A stretch of 64,000 nt of DNA, from positions 2,488,953 to 2,552,952 of the forward strand of contig NZ_GL945017.1 in the NCBI RefSeq assembly GCF_000218235.1, read 5' to 3'. The notes below the pieces were generated by a model that did not search any database, had not been told where the DNA came from, and worked only from the letters and a program-made list of their open reading frames with translations. Origin of the DNA: Hallella multisaccharivorax DSM 17128 (lineage in GTDB: Bacteria > Bacteroidota > Bacteroidia > Bacteroidales > Bacteroidaceae). The position numbers and the translations under genes are program-made. How positions within the stretch are numbered: position 1 is the stretch's first letter; the number at the start of each line of letters is the position of its first letter. Of the stretch, positions 15,996 through 24,241 are shown in pieces.

Positions 15996-17078
15996 CTACA
16001 GGTACAGCCCGTTGAGCTGTGGAATAAAGATTGTGGAGCGGTCGTTGCACAAGACAATGAAGTCGCGAATGAAGTCATTGTCGCAACCAGGGTACGGCAC
16101 TGTGAAATGACGGTTTTTAAAGTCGCCTCTATTGCTGCCAAAGAGCACGTAAGAGAGGCGGTTGCCCTTAATGACGGGTAGCAGTGTACGTGAAAAAAGA
16201 CCCTTTGCGACGATGCCTTCAATGCCCGTTGTGAGCGACGGCACAAGGTCTCTGTCCTGCGCGAAGCGCGTCACGGCCTTTGCCAACAGCGGCAGCGTGG
16301 CAGCATAAGCTGTAGTATCGGTCTTGCCGGCCGGCTGAATATAGATGGCGTTGACCGCTAAGGGGCGCGTCTCACCGGCAGTAGGGCAGCGACGGAAAAG
16401 CCCATCACCATGTTGCAGCGACTGGCGGAACGCCGCGCCGTCAGTGAATGCCTCAGCATAGCCAGGCAAGACATTGGGTACATTCTCGTCTTTCAGCGTC
16501 TCCATGACAGCGGTATAGAGCGCGTAGTACTGTTCGGCGGACATCCGGTCGTACCAGTTGCCTAACCCCGTAGGCAAAGGATAGAAGACCACCGGTACAT
16601 GAATGCCGTACTCATCGCAGAGTCCGGAGAGAAAGGCAGCGACACGTTTAGCCCCCGCTCTCACCGTCTCAAAAGAGCCCCGCGGCGGTTGCCACGTCAC
16701 CGTGACGAGCCCTCCGTGCCGGAACATCGTCAGGGCGTCCTTGCGGATAAGTGAAAACGCAAGGCCTGAGGTATTCTTCTTTTTGTCGCTCTCGATGCCT
16801 TGCAGCTCATAGCACGTTGCGGCAGGACCTTCGCCGCACACCGCATGCATGTCGCTGCGAGCCGAGTCGCCGCGCCAGCCGATGCCCTCAAGGGTGGCAT
16901 ACTGCTGGCCGATGATGGTGCCGCGGTTGACAAGCGACCGCAGGTTGACGGCGAGATGCTCCGTGCGCGTCGTCTGACCGTCGCTGCCGTATTCCTCATA
17001 GCTTTTCTTTTCCTTGCCACCGCACGAGGCAAGGATGATAAGGGAAAGGGTGAAAACAATCTTTTTGATTCGAAGCAT
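15996..17078 (-). CDS. GH26-like lipoprotein lacking both catalytic glutamates, 360 aa
   Basis: The lipobox LASC at residues 16-19 predicts an outer-membrane lipoprotein. The body aligns by eye with the GH26 mannanase encoded at 30924-31988, for example SRTLLPVIKGNRLSYVLF against THTLLPVLKDYRISYVLF. The acid/base Glu of the FRPWHE motif is replaced by Thr 170 (FYPLPT). The nucleophile Glu of ALTETG is replaced by Thr 284 (SLTTG). The conserved SWHP is TWQP. It should be inactive as a retaining hydrolase and may serve as a surface mannan-binding protein. It is the last gene of the SusCD operon, 12 bp after the GH5 gene. Confidence 0.75.
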   Translation of the reverse strand: MLRIKKIVFTLSLIILASCGGKEKKSYEEYGSDGQTTRTEHLAVNLRSLVNRGTIIGQQYATLEGIGWRGDSARSDMHAVCGEGPAATCYELQGIESDKKKNTSGLAFSLIRKDALTMFRHGGLVTVTWQPPRGSFETVRAGAKRVAAFLSGLCDEYGIHVPVVFYPLPTGLGNWYDRMSAEQYYALYTAVMETLKDENVPNVLPGYAEAFTDGAAFRQSLQHGDGLFRRCPTAGETRPLAVNAIYIQPAGKTDTTAYAATLPLLAKAVTRFAQDRDLVPSLTTGIEGIVAKGLFSRTLLPVIKGNRLSYVLFGSNRGDFKNRHFTVPYPGCDNDFIRDFIVLCNDRSTIFIPQLNGLYL

Positions 17079-17090
17079 GTGACAGATAGC

Positions 17091-18446
17091 TTATTGTGCG
17101 TAGGCCGCCTTCATGGCCTCAACCACAGTGGGCAGGCTCCATTGAGGCACCGCGCGGTCGGCACTGTCGATGATGCTCATCCAGTAGAAAGCCGGGGCGC
17201 CAATGGCCTTGCCCTCACGCGTGATCTGCGCAGCCTGGTCGGCCGCCATTTGCTTCAGGGCGTCGGACGAAGACTTGTTGACCGAGACATAGGTGCCGTC
17301 GGGATTGTTGCCGTGCGTGCCGTACTCGCCAATGAGCACCGGCGTCCCCTTATCGACAAATGTCGTCTTCAGGCGTGACATCATGTCGGATACATACTTC
17401 CTGCATTCACTGTCCCATGTCGTTTTGTTGATGACAAAGTTATAAGGATCATAAGTATGCACCCCCACTATGAGGTGCCGATTACCGCCGACGGGGTCAT
17501 CGGGTACGGTGAAATGACTGATGACAGCTTCGGAGTTGGCCGCAGCATAGGGATTGACAAGGAGGTTACGCGTGGCGTTCTTGCCGCCCGTGGCACGCAC
17601 GGCGTCAACAAAGGCCTGAGCCCACTGGTTGTGAACGGCGTAGGCAGCCTCGTTTTTGGGAGTCCCCCACGTGTTGTCGGCATCGAGCATCTCGTTGAAT
17701 CCCTCGAAGACCAACAGGTGACCGTAGTCTTTGAAGCGTGTGGCGATGTTTGTCCAGAGCGTCTTAAACTTTTCCACATGAGCCTTATAGGTGTCGGCAT
17801 CGTCCTTGAGCCACACTACGGGACCGGCGGCATTGTCGTGGTGCGTGTTGAGAATGCAGTACATGCCCGTATTGACAATGTAGTCGACCACTTCCTGAAT
17901 GCGGTCCATCCACGCCTTGTCCACATCGCCTCGGTCGTCGATATGCTGTGCCCACGTCACAGGCAGCCGTATTGCGCCAATGCCGTTTTTGTGGAGGAAA
18001 GTTATCAGTTCGGGCGTAGTTACCTGCTGTCCCCAGAGCGTCTCAAACTGCTCCACGGTGGCCGTGGCTGGGTCAAACCACGGTGTCTTCAGCGAGTTGG
18101 CCTCGAAAGTATTGCCAAGATTGTAGCCCAGTCCCATATTGCGGCAACAGTCTGTCGCCGTCTCGTTGGTAGGATCCTGCGTAGGAGGCGCCGCCACGGA
18201 GAATGTCACACTCCTCACTTCGCCCACCTTCCAGGTCGCGTTCTCGGCGAGATCAGCGCCGTCGGCAGTGATAAAGTTCGTCATTTGGTCAGCAGCGGTG
18301 AAGGCGATGTGGTTGTACATGCCGTCAAGCTGGAAAGTCTCGGCGGTGCCGTCCGCCTTGTTGACCGTGTAAGCATCACCCGTTTTTTGTGCCAATGCGC
18401 CTAAAGAGACCAGCGTCAAAGCCAGGGAGAGGAATAGATTCTTCAT
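17091..18446 (-). CDS. Secreted GH5 endoglycanase (subfamily 4-like), 451 aa
   Basis: ATG at 18446 begins a signal peptide (MKNLFLSLALTLVSLGALAQ). Residues about 24-85 are a small beta module (NKADGTAETFQLDGMYNHIAF) shared with other secreted proteins here. The catalytic barrel starts near GLGYNLGNTFEAN (105-117). The acid/base is Glu 252 in FEGFNEM and the nucleophile is Glu 374 in LIGEYG, with HTY at 330-332. The NLGNT signature points to GH5_4-like beta-glucanases or glucomannanases. With the mannan genes nearby, glucomannan or another beta-1,4-glycan is the likely substrate. It follows the small secreted protein gene after one base and is in the SusCD operon. Confidence 0.85.
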   Translation of the reverse strand: MKNLFLSLALTLVSLGALAQKTGDAYTVNKADGTAETFQLDGMYNHIAFTAADQMTNFITADGADLAENATWKVGEVRSVTFSVAAPPTQDPTNETATDCCRNMGLGYNLGNTFEANSLKTPWFDPATATVEQFETLWGQQVTTPELITFLHKNGIGAIRLPVTWAQHIDDRGDVDKAWMDRIQEVVDYIVNTGMYCILNTHHDNAAGPVVWLKDDADTYKAHVEKFKTLWTNIATRFKDYGHLLVFEGFNEMLDADNTWGTPKNEAAYAVHNQWAQAFVDAVRATGGKNATRNLLVNPYAAANSEAVISHFTVPDDPVGGNRHLIVGVHTYDPYNFVINKTTWDSECRKYVSDMMSRLKTTFVDKGTPVLIGEYGTHGNNPDGTYVSVNKSSSDALKQMAADQAAQITREGKAIGAPAFYWMSIIDSADRAVPQWSLPTVVEAMKAAYAQ

Positions 18447-18447
18447 G

Positions 18448-18900
18448 TTATTTCTTGATTTTAACCGATTTACCATTTACACGGAGAATATACACACCGT
18501 GCGAAAGAGCTGAAAGGGAGACGACGGTATTGCCGCCGGTGCGCTCCACAGGGCACGCCACCGCCCGTCCGTCGGGTGTGAAGATCCGCGCCTCGGCGTT
18601 CTCGCCAGAGACAACGAGACGATCATCGCCCAGCGAGAACTTCCCAGACGTGATTGCGCCGATGCCTGTGGACGAACTGAAAGTGAACGTCTTGACCGTG
18701 TAAAGCGCATATTCAGCTGTCGTCGCCGCGGTCTTGACAGTCAGCTTATCGTCCTTCATCCAGATGTCAGGGAGTGTGGAGAGCATGAACGTCTGCGTCG
18801 TATTGTCTTGGAAAGTAATCACCAAAGCAGTGCCGTCGTCAGCCTTCACCGCTGCGGCACAAGCTAAAAGAAAGAGAAAAGAGAGAAGTATTTTCTTCAT
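18448..18900 (-). CDS. Small secreted protein with T9SS-type-A-like tail, 150 aa
   Basis: A signal peptide (MKKILLSFLFLLACAAAVKAD) precedes a small beta module (LVITFQDNTTQTFMLSTLPDIWMKDDKLTV). The C-terminal tail contains EARIFTPDGRAVACPVERTG and ends SHGVYILRVNGKSVKIKK. The layout matches 10516-11031 although the sequences differ. It lies between the IPT-domain lipoprotein and the GH5 gene, whose start is 2 bases past its stop. It may be an accessory surface protein; no enzyme motif is visible. Confidence 0.6.
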   Translation of the reverse strand: MKKILLSFLFLLACAAAVKADDGTALVITFQDNTTQTFMLSTLPDIWMKDDKLTVKTAATTAEYALYTVKTFTFSSSTGIGAITSGKFSLGDDRLVVSGENAEARIFTPDGRAVACPVERTGGNTVVSLSALSHGVYILRVNGKSVKIKK

Positions 18901-19010
18901 GTAGCAGGAATAATGTTTTAGTAAAATGACGTAAACGCATAGGTCATCGCTATCTACCGCGCTTTTTCACGCAGAGGCGCCCACCCGTGGACACCCCCGC
19001 ATGAAGACGG

Positions 19011-21029
19011 TTACGGCATGATGGCCATCTTAGTCACACCCTTCAGGTCGCCTTGCAGGATGAACGCCGTGTCGGACCAACCGTCACTGACGTTGTTGAT
19101 GGCATCCATCATGGCTGCATCAAATACTTGCACGATCTTGGTAGAAGTGCCATCTCGGTCCGCAACCGTAACCACGGCCCCCCAGTTAGCATTGTTGATC
19201 TGCACCTGACCGGCCTGACCGGCCTCCTTATAGATAATGAGCTGCGAGCCTTCCTTGACACCAAGCTTCTTCAGGTCAGCCTTAAAGATGCGCATCTTGC
19301 CCGTACCGCTGCTCCAGTCGAAGTTAAACGGCCAGCTCACGAGGGAAGACTGATCCTCATATCTGGCACATTCGGCAAGGTCTGCCTCCTTGGACTTGAC
19401 AGTGAACGTGCCAAGCTCCACCTTCGTGCCGTCAGGCTGGACGGCGATGAACGTATAGGAACCGGAAGCAAGCGTGGCAGGTACCTGGAATGTCAGTGAG
19501 CGGTTGGTCTTGTCCTTGAACTTCGTTACCTTTGTCGTACCGATGTAGAGCGACTCGATATTGTTGAAGTTCTTGCCCGTTATCGTAACGTATTCGCCAA
19601 CCACACCATTGGCTGCTCCGTTGACAGCCGGCATTGTGGCCGCATGGACCGTCAGTCCAGCCTTCACCTCCACGGTGGTGCCGTTCTTCAGATTCAGCGT
19701 GCAGCCCGTGCCGTAAGCGGCAGCAGGAACACCCACGGTGATGGCGGAGCCGCCTTCGCTGGCCTTCATGTCCTCGCCTTGCAGCGGTGAGTCACCAGGG
19801 AAGGTGACGGAAGCCACAAGGTCAAGATCCCTACCGATGATGGCAATCTTGTTGCCGGCCGTGACCACCGCAGGTGAGAACTTCGTCACCGTGGGCTCTA
19901 CGAGCTTGTAATCGAGGCTGACAGTCTTGCCGTTGGCGAGCTTCAGCTTGAGTTCTCCAGCCTGAGCCTTCTCCGGCACAACAGCAGAGACCTTACCGTC
20001 CTTATAGACAGCGTCCACGTCGATGCCGTTGGCACCGTCGGGGAACTGCAGCGTAGTCACCAGGTCGAGGTCCTTACCTGTCACGGTGATGGTGCTGCCA
20101 TTCTTCACAGGAGTGGGAGCGTAAGAAAGATCCGTCGGTACGACGGTCGTGATGGTGCCTGCAGGGATCTCCACACCGGAAGCAGTGACGAGGGTCACCT
20201 CTCCATCGGTGGCCTTGACAGGCACAGCAACCGTCAGGCTCCTGCCATCGCCGGCAGCAGTAACGCCCTCGATGGTAGCGCCCTGGAACTTCACGGCAAC
20301 AATCTGTTCAAGGCTTGAGCCTGTGACCGTGATGTTTTGGCCAGCCTTGGGATGCGTGTTGTCTATGCCTTTTGCCTCCGGAAGATTGACGTTGAGCACT
20401 TCTTTGGTCTCATACTCCGTCGGTGCTTCGGCAAGATCAGTGAGCTTCAGTACGCCGGTCTTAGCCTCCTTGGGGATGATGACCCTAATCATGTAGCGGC
20501 TGTGCTCCGTGAACTGACTCTCGGGTATGGTGTCTCTGTCGGTAAAGATAACACCATGGAAGAGGTTGAGATAATCGCCTTCAATGGTCACGACGTCGCC
20601 AACGCTGCCCGTCTTGCTGGATTTGTCGCTGCCGACATAGAAGTCTTTGACCACGATGTCCTCGCGATAGGTGACGGGGGTGATCGTGCGGATCACGCCG
20701 CCCTTGTGCGTCTTGAGCACCACGATACCGGTGTCGCATTTCTCGGCGGGCACCTGGATGGTGATCTCGCTCTCTTGTCCGGCTTTCACCACTTCGTACT
20801 GCGTGATGGGATCAGCGCCGGGGAGATCAATCTCCGCTATCTGGTCGAGGTTGGAACCAAGGAAATGGAGTGTGCCCCCGCGCAGCACGGGGCAGGGACC
20901 AAAGGACAGGACGGAGATGTCGTTGCCGTACGGGTCGGTGTTGAGGTTATCCTCGCTGTTGCATCCTGTCAGTGACAGTCCCGTGAGAGCTAACGTCAAC
21001 AGGAAGATGATATACTTGAGTGTTTTCAT
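19011..21029 (-). CDS. Surface glycan-binding lipoprotein with repeated IPT/TIG domains, 672 aa
   Basis: The lipobox LTGC has its Cys at 23, followed by NSEDN. Several IPT/TIG-type repeats follow, each with a G-x-x-hydrophobic-TG element: VGDVVTIEGDYLNLFHGVIF, AGQNITVTGSSLEQIVAVKF, NGSTITVTGKDLDLVTTLQF, AGNKIAIIGRDLDLVASVTF and VGEYVTITGKNFNNIESLYI. The C-terminal 120 residues (about YEDQSSLVSW onward) would be the glycan-binding end. The design is that of SGBP-B/SusE-position proteins, which hold polysaccharide at the cell surface for the SusCD pair. It is the fourth gene of the operon and carries no catalytic motif. Confidence 0.8.
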   Translation of the reverse strand: MKTLKYIIFLLTLALTGLSLTGCNSEDNLNTDPYGNDISVLSFGPCPVLRGGTLHFLGSNLDQIAEIDLPGADPITQYEVVKAGQESEITIQVPAEKCDTGIVVLKTHKGGVIRTITPVTYREDIVVKDFYVGSDKSSKTGSVGDVVTIEGDYLNLFHGVIFTDRDTIPESQFTEHSRYMIRVIIPKEAKTGVLKLTDLAEAPTEYETKEVLNVNLPEAKGIDNTHPKAGQNITVTGSSLEQIVAVKFQGATIEGVTAAGDGRSLTVAVPVKATDGEVTLVTASGVEIPAGTITTVVPTDLSYAPTPVKNGSTITVTGKDLDLVTTLQFPDGANGIDVDAVYKDGKVSAVVPEKAQAGELKLKLANGKTVSLDYKLVEPTVTKFSPAVVTAGNKIAIIGRDLDLVASVTFPGDSPLQGEDMKASEGGSAITVGVPAAAYGTGCTLNLKNGTTVEVKAGLTVHAATMPAVNGAANGVVGEYVTITGKNFNNIESLYIGTTKVTKFKDKTNRSLTFQVPATLASGSYTFIAVQPDGTKVELGTFTVKSKEADLAECARYEDQSSLVSWPFNFDWSSGTGKMRIFKADLKKLGVKEGSQLIIYKEAGQAGQVQINNANWGAVVTVADRDGTSTKIVQVFDAAMMDAINNVSDGWSDTAFILQGDLKGVTKMAIMP

Positions 21030-21065
21030 TTCTTACCAAATTTTAATCAGCTGAGGGTGATGGAT

Positions 21066-22391
21066 TTAATTCATGGGTACCACGCGGATATTGTCAATGC
21101 GAATGACAGGATGTCCGTCCTTGCCATCAGGGATGACCGATTTGTCATCATATCCGCCCTTGACCACGAAGATCGTGAGCGATGCGAAGTCCTCAACGCT
21201 CTTGAATGTAGAGTTCAGTGCGTTGCCGTCCCAGTCGCGGTTGAAGTCAGTAAACGGAATTGTGACCGTCACCCACTTGCCGCCCGTGTCGTAGCTCTTG
21301 TCGCTATTGTTCCACGGCATGTAGAGCGCACGCGAGATATCACCTTTGTGATGGAAGAATGTGTTGTTGGCATTGAAGAGCGTCACCTTGTCAATGCCGG
21401 CAAAGATGAGCTGCATGGCTCCCGATGTCCATGGGTGATCGGAGGGGATGCACATCTCAAACTTCAGGGCTTTCTTGTTCCAGTTGGAGAAGTCGGCGAC
21501 GTCGTTGAGCTTGGGTCCGTCCTTGTCGAAGGTCTTGTCCCATGTGCCGGCCCAATACTCAAAGCAGAAATTACCATCATTCCAGGCTGCATCCTTCGCC
21601 AAATCCGCATCGCCAAGCATCAGATAATGGCCTTCGAGCGAAGCGTCATCCTCCTGAATCTTCTGGTTGTGCCATCCGTGATTGCCCAGCACATTGGTGC
21701 CGTCCCACGGCGTGTCAAAGTTGAAGAGCAAGCCACGGTTGTCCATATACTTGAACGAAGCCTTGGTATCACCATACTTCGACACCACATGGATGAAGTC
21801 GTGCGGCATATTCTCGGGCACGGTGAAGGTGATGGCGGTCTTCGTGAGCGACGTGATGGCACGGCGGTCGATCGTGTAACCATCGCCTACCTTGACCTGC
21901 AGTGGCGCGTTGTCGTAGTCGAGGAAGTAATCGCCCATAATGGTGACACTCTCCCCCGCCTTCGCATGCTCATTGCTCATGCCGAGAATGTCAGGCGCGG
22001 GAATCGTGACCTTGAAAGGATAAGGGATGGTGTCGTGTTTGCCTGTGACCATGTAGATCTGGTCGCTCACGTGTGTAGGCAGCGTCTTGGGCACGGTGAC
22101 GATCATCGTGTTGTCGGTGATGTAGCTGGTGTTGAGCACGGCGGGCACATCATTGAAGAGCAACGAAGTGATGCTGCGCAGGTTGTGGCCCACAAGTACA
22201 ATGGTGTTGCTGAGCGACGCCGCTGTGAGGAGCGAGTCTTTCTTTGCCACATCGACGGGACGGATGAAGCTGATGCTCGGCGTTCCCGACGTGATCTTGT
22301 ACTTGTCGGGCTGATCCTCACACGAGGTAAGCCCCATACCTGCCACGGCGAGAGCCATCAGGGCTACCCATTTCATATTTTTTATTTTCAT
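21066..22391 (-). CDS. Surface glycan-binding lipoprotein with IPT domain, 441 aa
   Basis: The lipobox LTSC (Cys 24) is followed by EDQPD. N-terminal IPT-like domains (LSNTIVLVGHNLRSITSLLF, AKAGESVTIMGDYFLDYDN) lead to a C-terminal region rich in Trp, Gly and Asn (FNFDTPWDGTNVLGNHGW, CFEYWAGTWDKTF). That region resembles the carbohydrate-binding part of Bacteroidota SGBP proteins. It directly follows SusD in the operon, the usual position of an SGBP. It should capture the same glycan as the SusCD complex. Confidence 0.8.
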   Translation of the reverse strand: MKIKNMKWVALMALAVAGMGLTSCEDQPDKYKITSGTPSISFIRPVDVAKKDSLLTAASLSNTIVLVGHNLRSITSLLFNDVPAVLNTSYITDNTMIVTVPKTLPTHVSDQIYMVTGKHDTIPYPFKVTIPAPDILGMSNEHAKAGESVTIMGDYFLDYDNAPLQVKVGDGYTIDRRAITSLTKTAITFTVPENMPHDFIHVVSKYGDTKASFKYMDNRGLLFNFDTPWDGTNVLGNHGWHNQKIQEDDASLEGHYLMLGDADLAKDAAWNDGNFCFEYWAGTWDKTFDKDGPKLNDVADFSNWNKKALKFEMCIPSDHPWTSGAMQLIFAGIDKVTLFNANNTFFHHKGDISRALYMPWNNSDKSYDTGGKWVTVTIPFTDFNRDWDGNALNSTFKSVEDFASLTIFVVKGGYDDKSVIPDGKDGHPVIRIDNIRVVPMN

Positions 22392-22426
22392 GACTGAATG
22401 TTCTTGATTGTTGAAAGAAAAGCGAA

Positions 22427-24187
22427 TTAATAGCTGTACGTCTTTCGTACATCGACGTGCTCAGCCTGCGCGGAGCTGGCAAGGTTCGGATTCAGCGTCA
22501 CGTCCTCTGTGGGGAAGGGCAGCGTGAAGCTGTTCACGGTGACATTAGGTACCGCTGTCTGGTCGTCGTACTTACAGTCGTCGGTTACTTTCCAAACGCC
22601 ACTCTCATAATAAGTCTTGTAGACCTCGTCGCAGTTCCACCACGCATTGCGTTTCTGGGCTTTGATTTCCTTGACACATGCCTCCGGATCATAGTAGGCA
22701 CGGCGCACGAAGTCGTACCACCGGTCGCCTTCACCTGCAAACTCCAGACGGCGCTCTTTCCAGATATCATCAAAGGTCAGCGTGGTCTTTTCCGGATCCT
22801 GATTCTGCACGGCACGCTCGTGAACGGCATTGAAACACTTCAGCGCCTCGGGGTCAGAACCATTTCCAAGCAGCACCTCAGCTTCAGCATAGACAAGATA
22901 AACATCGCTCAATCTCAGGATATGGGTAGCGAGGGCATTGCTCATGCGTGCCGACGACATGTTCATTTCAGCCTGATGGTCGGCCTGGTCACCATAGAGA
23001 TTCTTCACATTCTGTGCGCCGCAGGGTCCCTGGAACTGTCCTGTAGCTGCCTTGTTATAGTTCTTGTCGTAATAGAATGCCAGTATATCCAATCCTCTCG
23101 CCCCAGCTCCCGCAGAGTGCGCGTTGGCCGGTACGGTCTTGTCACGCCAGAAGTAAGGATAGTAGTCGCCTGCCATCATGATAGTGGCTTTGCGTCTGAC
23201 ATCCTTGTCGATGCGCTTTGAGGGGTCGTCGGTAGGCTCCACGCCGAACGCCTCCATAAGGTCGACAGAGGGTCCGCCCCAGCCGCCCCAGCAGTCGCCA
23301 TTCTCATCAAAGCCCTCGGGAGCAAGGTCACTTTGCAGCGTGTTCTGGCAAGTCCACTGCGCTCCGACAGTCCAGCGCCAGGCAATAAGGCTCTCATCGC
23401 TGGCGTTGTTCTTGCCGCGGAAGATATCCTCATAGTTGGCCATGAGCTGTCTGCCCGAGTTCTCGACAACGTCGCGGGCATACTGCGCGGCTTTCTGTAG
23501 GTCGTCGTTGTTGAGCTTGCCCGTCACACCAGCCTTGGTAAGATAAACCTTCGCGAGCAGTCCCTCGGCACAGTAATAGTCGATACGCCCTGTAGTGCTC
23601 TTCTCTTTAGGCAACAGTTCCATGGCCTTCTCCAAGGTCAGGATGATGTAGTCGTAGACATCGGCTTTCTCCACCTTGTGCAGGGTGTTGTAATCGCCGC
23701 TGGCAAGGTTGACGGAGTTGTCGTGGATGATAGGCACATCACCAAAGGACCGCACGAGAAAGAAGTAGGCCATGGCTTTCCATGCCAGGCATTCGCCCAT
23801 GCACTGGTTCTTCACTTTCTCCGACGCCGTAGCGCCTTTGAGCGAGTTGTACACCGTGTTGGCGTTGCCGATGGCAGCCCAGAGCGAGTAAGACATGTTG
23901 ACCAGGTCCTGGTCGGTGCCGTTGACCGAGAAGTTGAGGTACGGGCTCGACCCCCAGTACATGTTGCCCGACATCACCTCACCGAGCTTGATGAATCCGC
24001 GCTGGAAGTCATACCACGGCGAGTTGTAGAGATAGTTTACGCCGGAGACGCAGGCATCGTCAGACGTGTAGAAGTTATCGGTGTTGTAGCTATCCTTTGC
24101 GGGCTTGTCGAGGAAGTCGCCACATGCTGTCAGCGAGAGCCCCATGAGGGCAGCAGCAGCAATATATGTTAATCTCTTGAGTCTCAT
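22427..24187 (-). CDS. SusD/RagB family nutrient-binding lipoprotein, 586 aa
   Basis: ATG at 24187 gives a proper lipoprotein signal (MRLKRLTYIAAAALMGLSLTAC). The N-terminal DFLDKPAKDSYNTDNFYTSDD is a SusD hallmark. A TPR-like helical region includes GECLAWKAMAYFFLVRSFGDVPII, and the C-terminal RagB/SusD domain has IWKERRLEFAGEGDRWYDFVR. The protein caps the SusC pore and binds oligosaccharide at the surface. It starts 54 bases after the SusC stop. The order SusC-SusD-SGBP-SGBP-hydrolases is that of a polysaccharide utilisation locus. Confidence 0.93.
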   Translation of the reverse strand: MRLKRLTYIAAAALMGLSLTACGDFLDKPAKDSYNTDNFYTSDDACVSGVNYLYNSPWYDFQRGFIKLGEVMSGNMYWGSSPYLNFSVNGTDQDLVNMSYSLWAAIGNANTVYNSLKGATASEKVKNQCMGECLAWKAMAYFFLVRSFGDVPIIHDNSVNLASGDYNTLHKVEKADVYDYIILTLEKAMELLPKEKSTTGRIDYYCAEGLLAKVYLTKAGVTGKLNNDDLQKAAQYARDVVENSGRQLMANYEDIFRGKNNASDESLIAWRWTVGAQWTCQNTLQSDLAPEGFDENGDCWGGWGGPSVDLMEAFGVEPTDDPSKRIDKDVRRKATIMMAGDYYPYFWRDKTVPANAHSAGAGARGLDILAFYYDKNYNKAATGQFQGPCGAQNVKNLYGDQADHQAEMNMSSARMSNALATHILRLSDVYLVYAEAEVLLGNGSDPEALKCFNAVHERAVQNQDPEKTTLTFDDIWKERRLEFAGEGDRWYDFVRRAYYDPEACVKEIKAQKRNAWWNCDEVYKTYYESGVWKVTDDCKYDDQTAVPNVTVNSFTLPFPTEDVTLNPNLASSAQAEHVDVRKTYSY

Positions 24188-24241
24188 ATGATTTCTATAT
24201 GATTGAATTGACGTGTGTGAAGATAATCGTTTTCCCACTTC

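Noticed and set aside
21057..22397. 446-codon open frame antisense to the glycan-binding protein
   Set aside because: It mirrors the coding strand codon bias and has no recognisable domain; the sense frame has a lipobox and IPT repeats.
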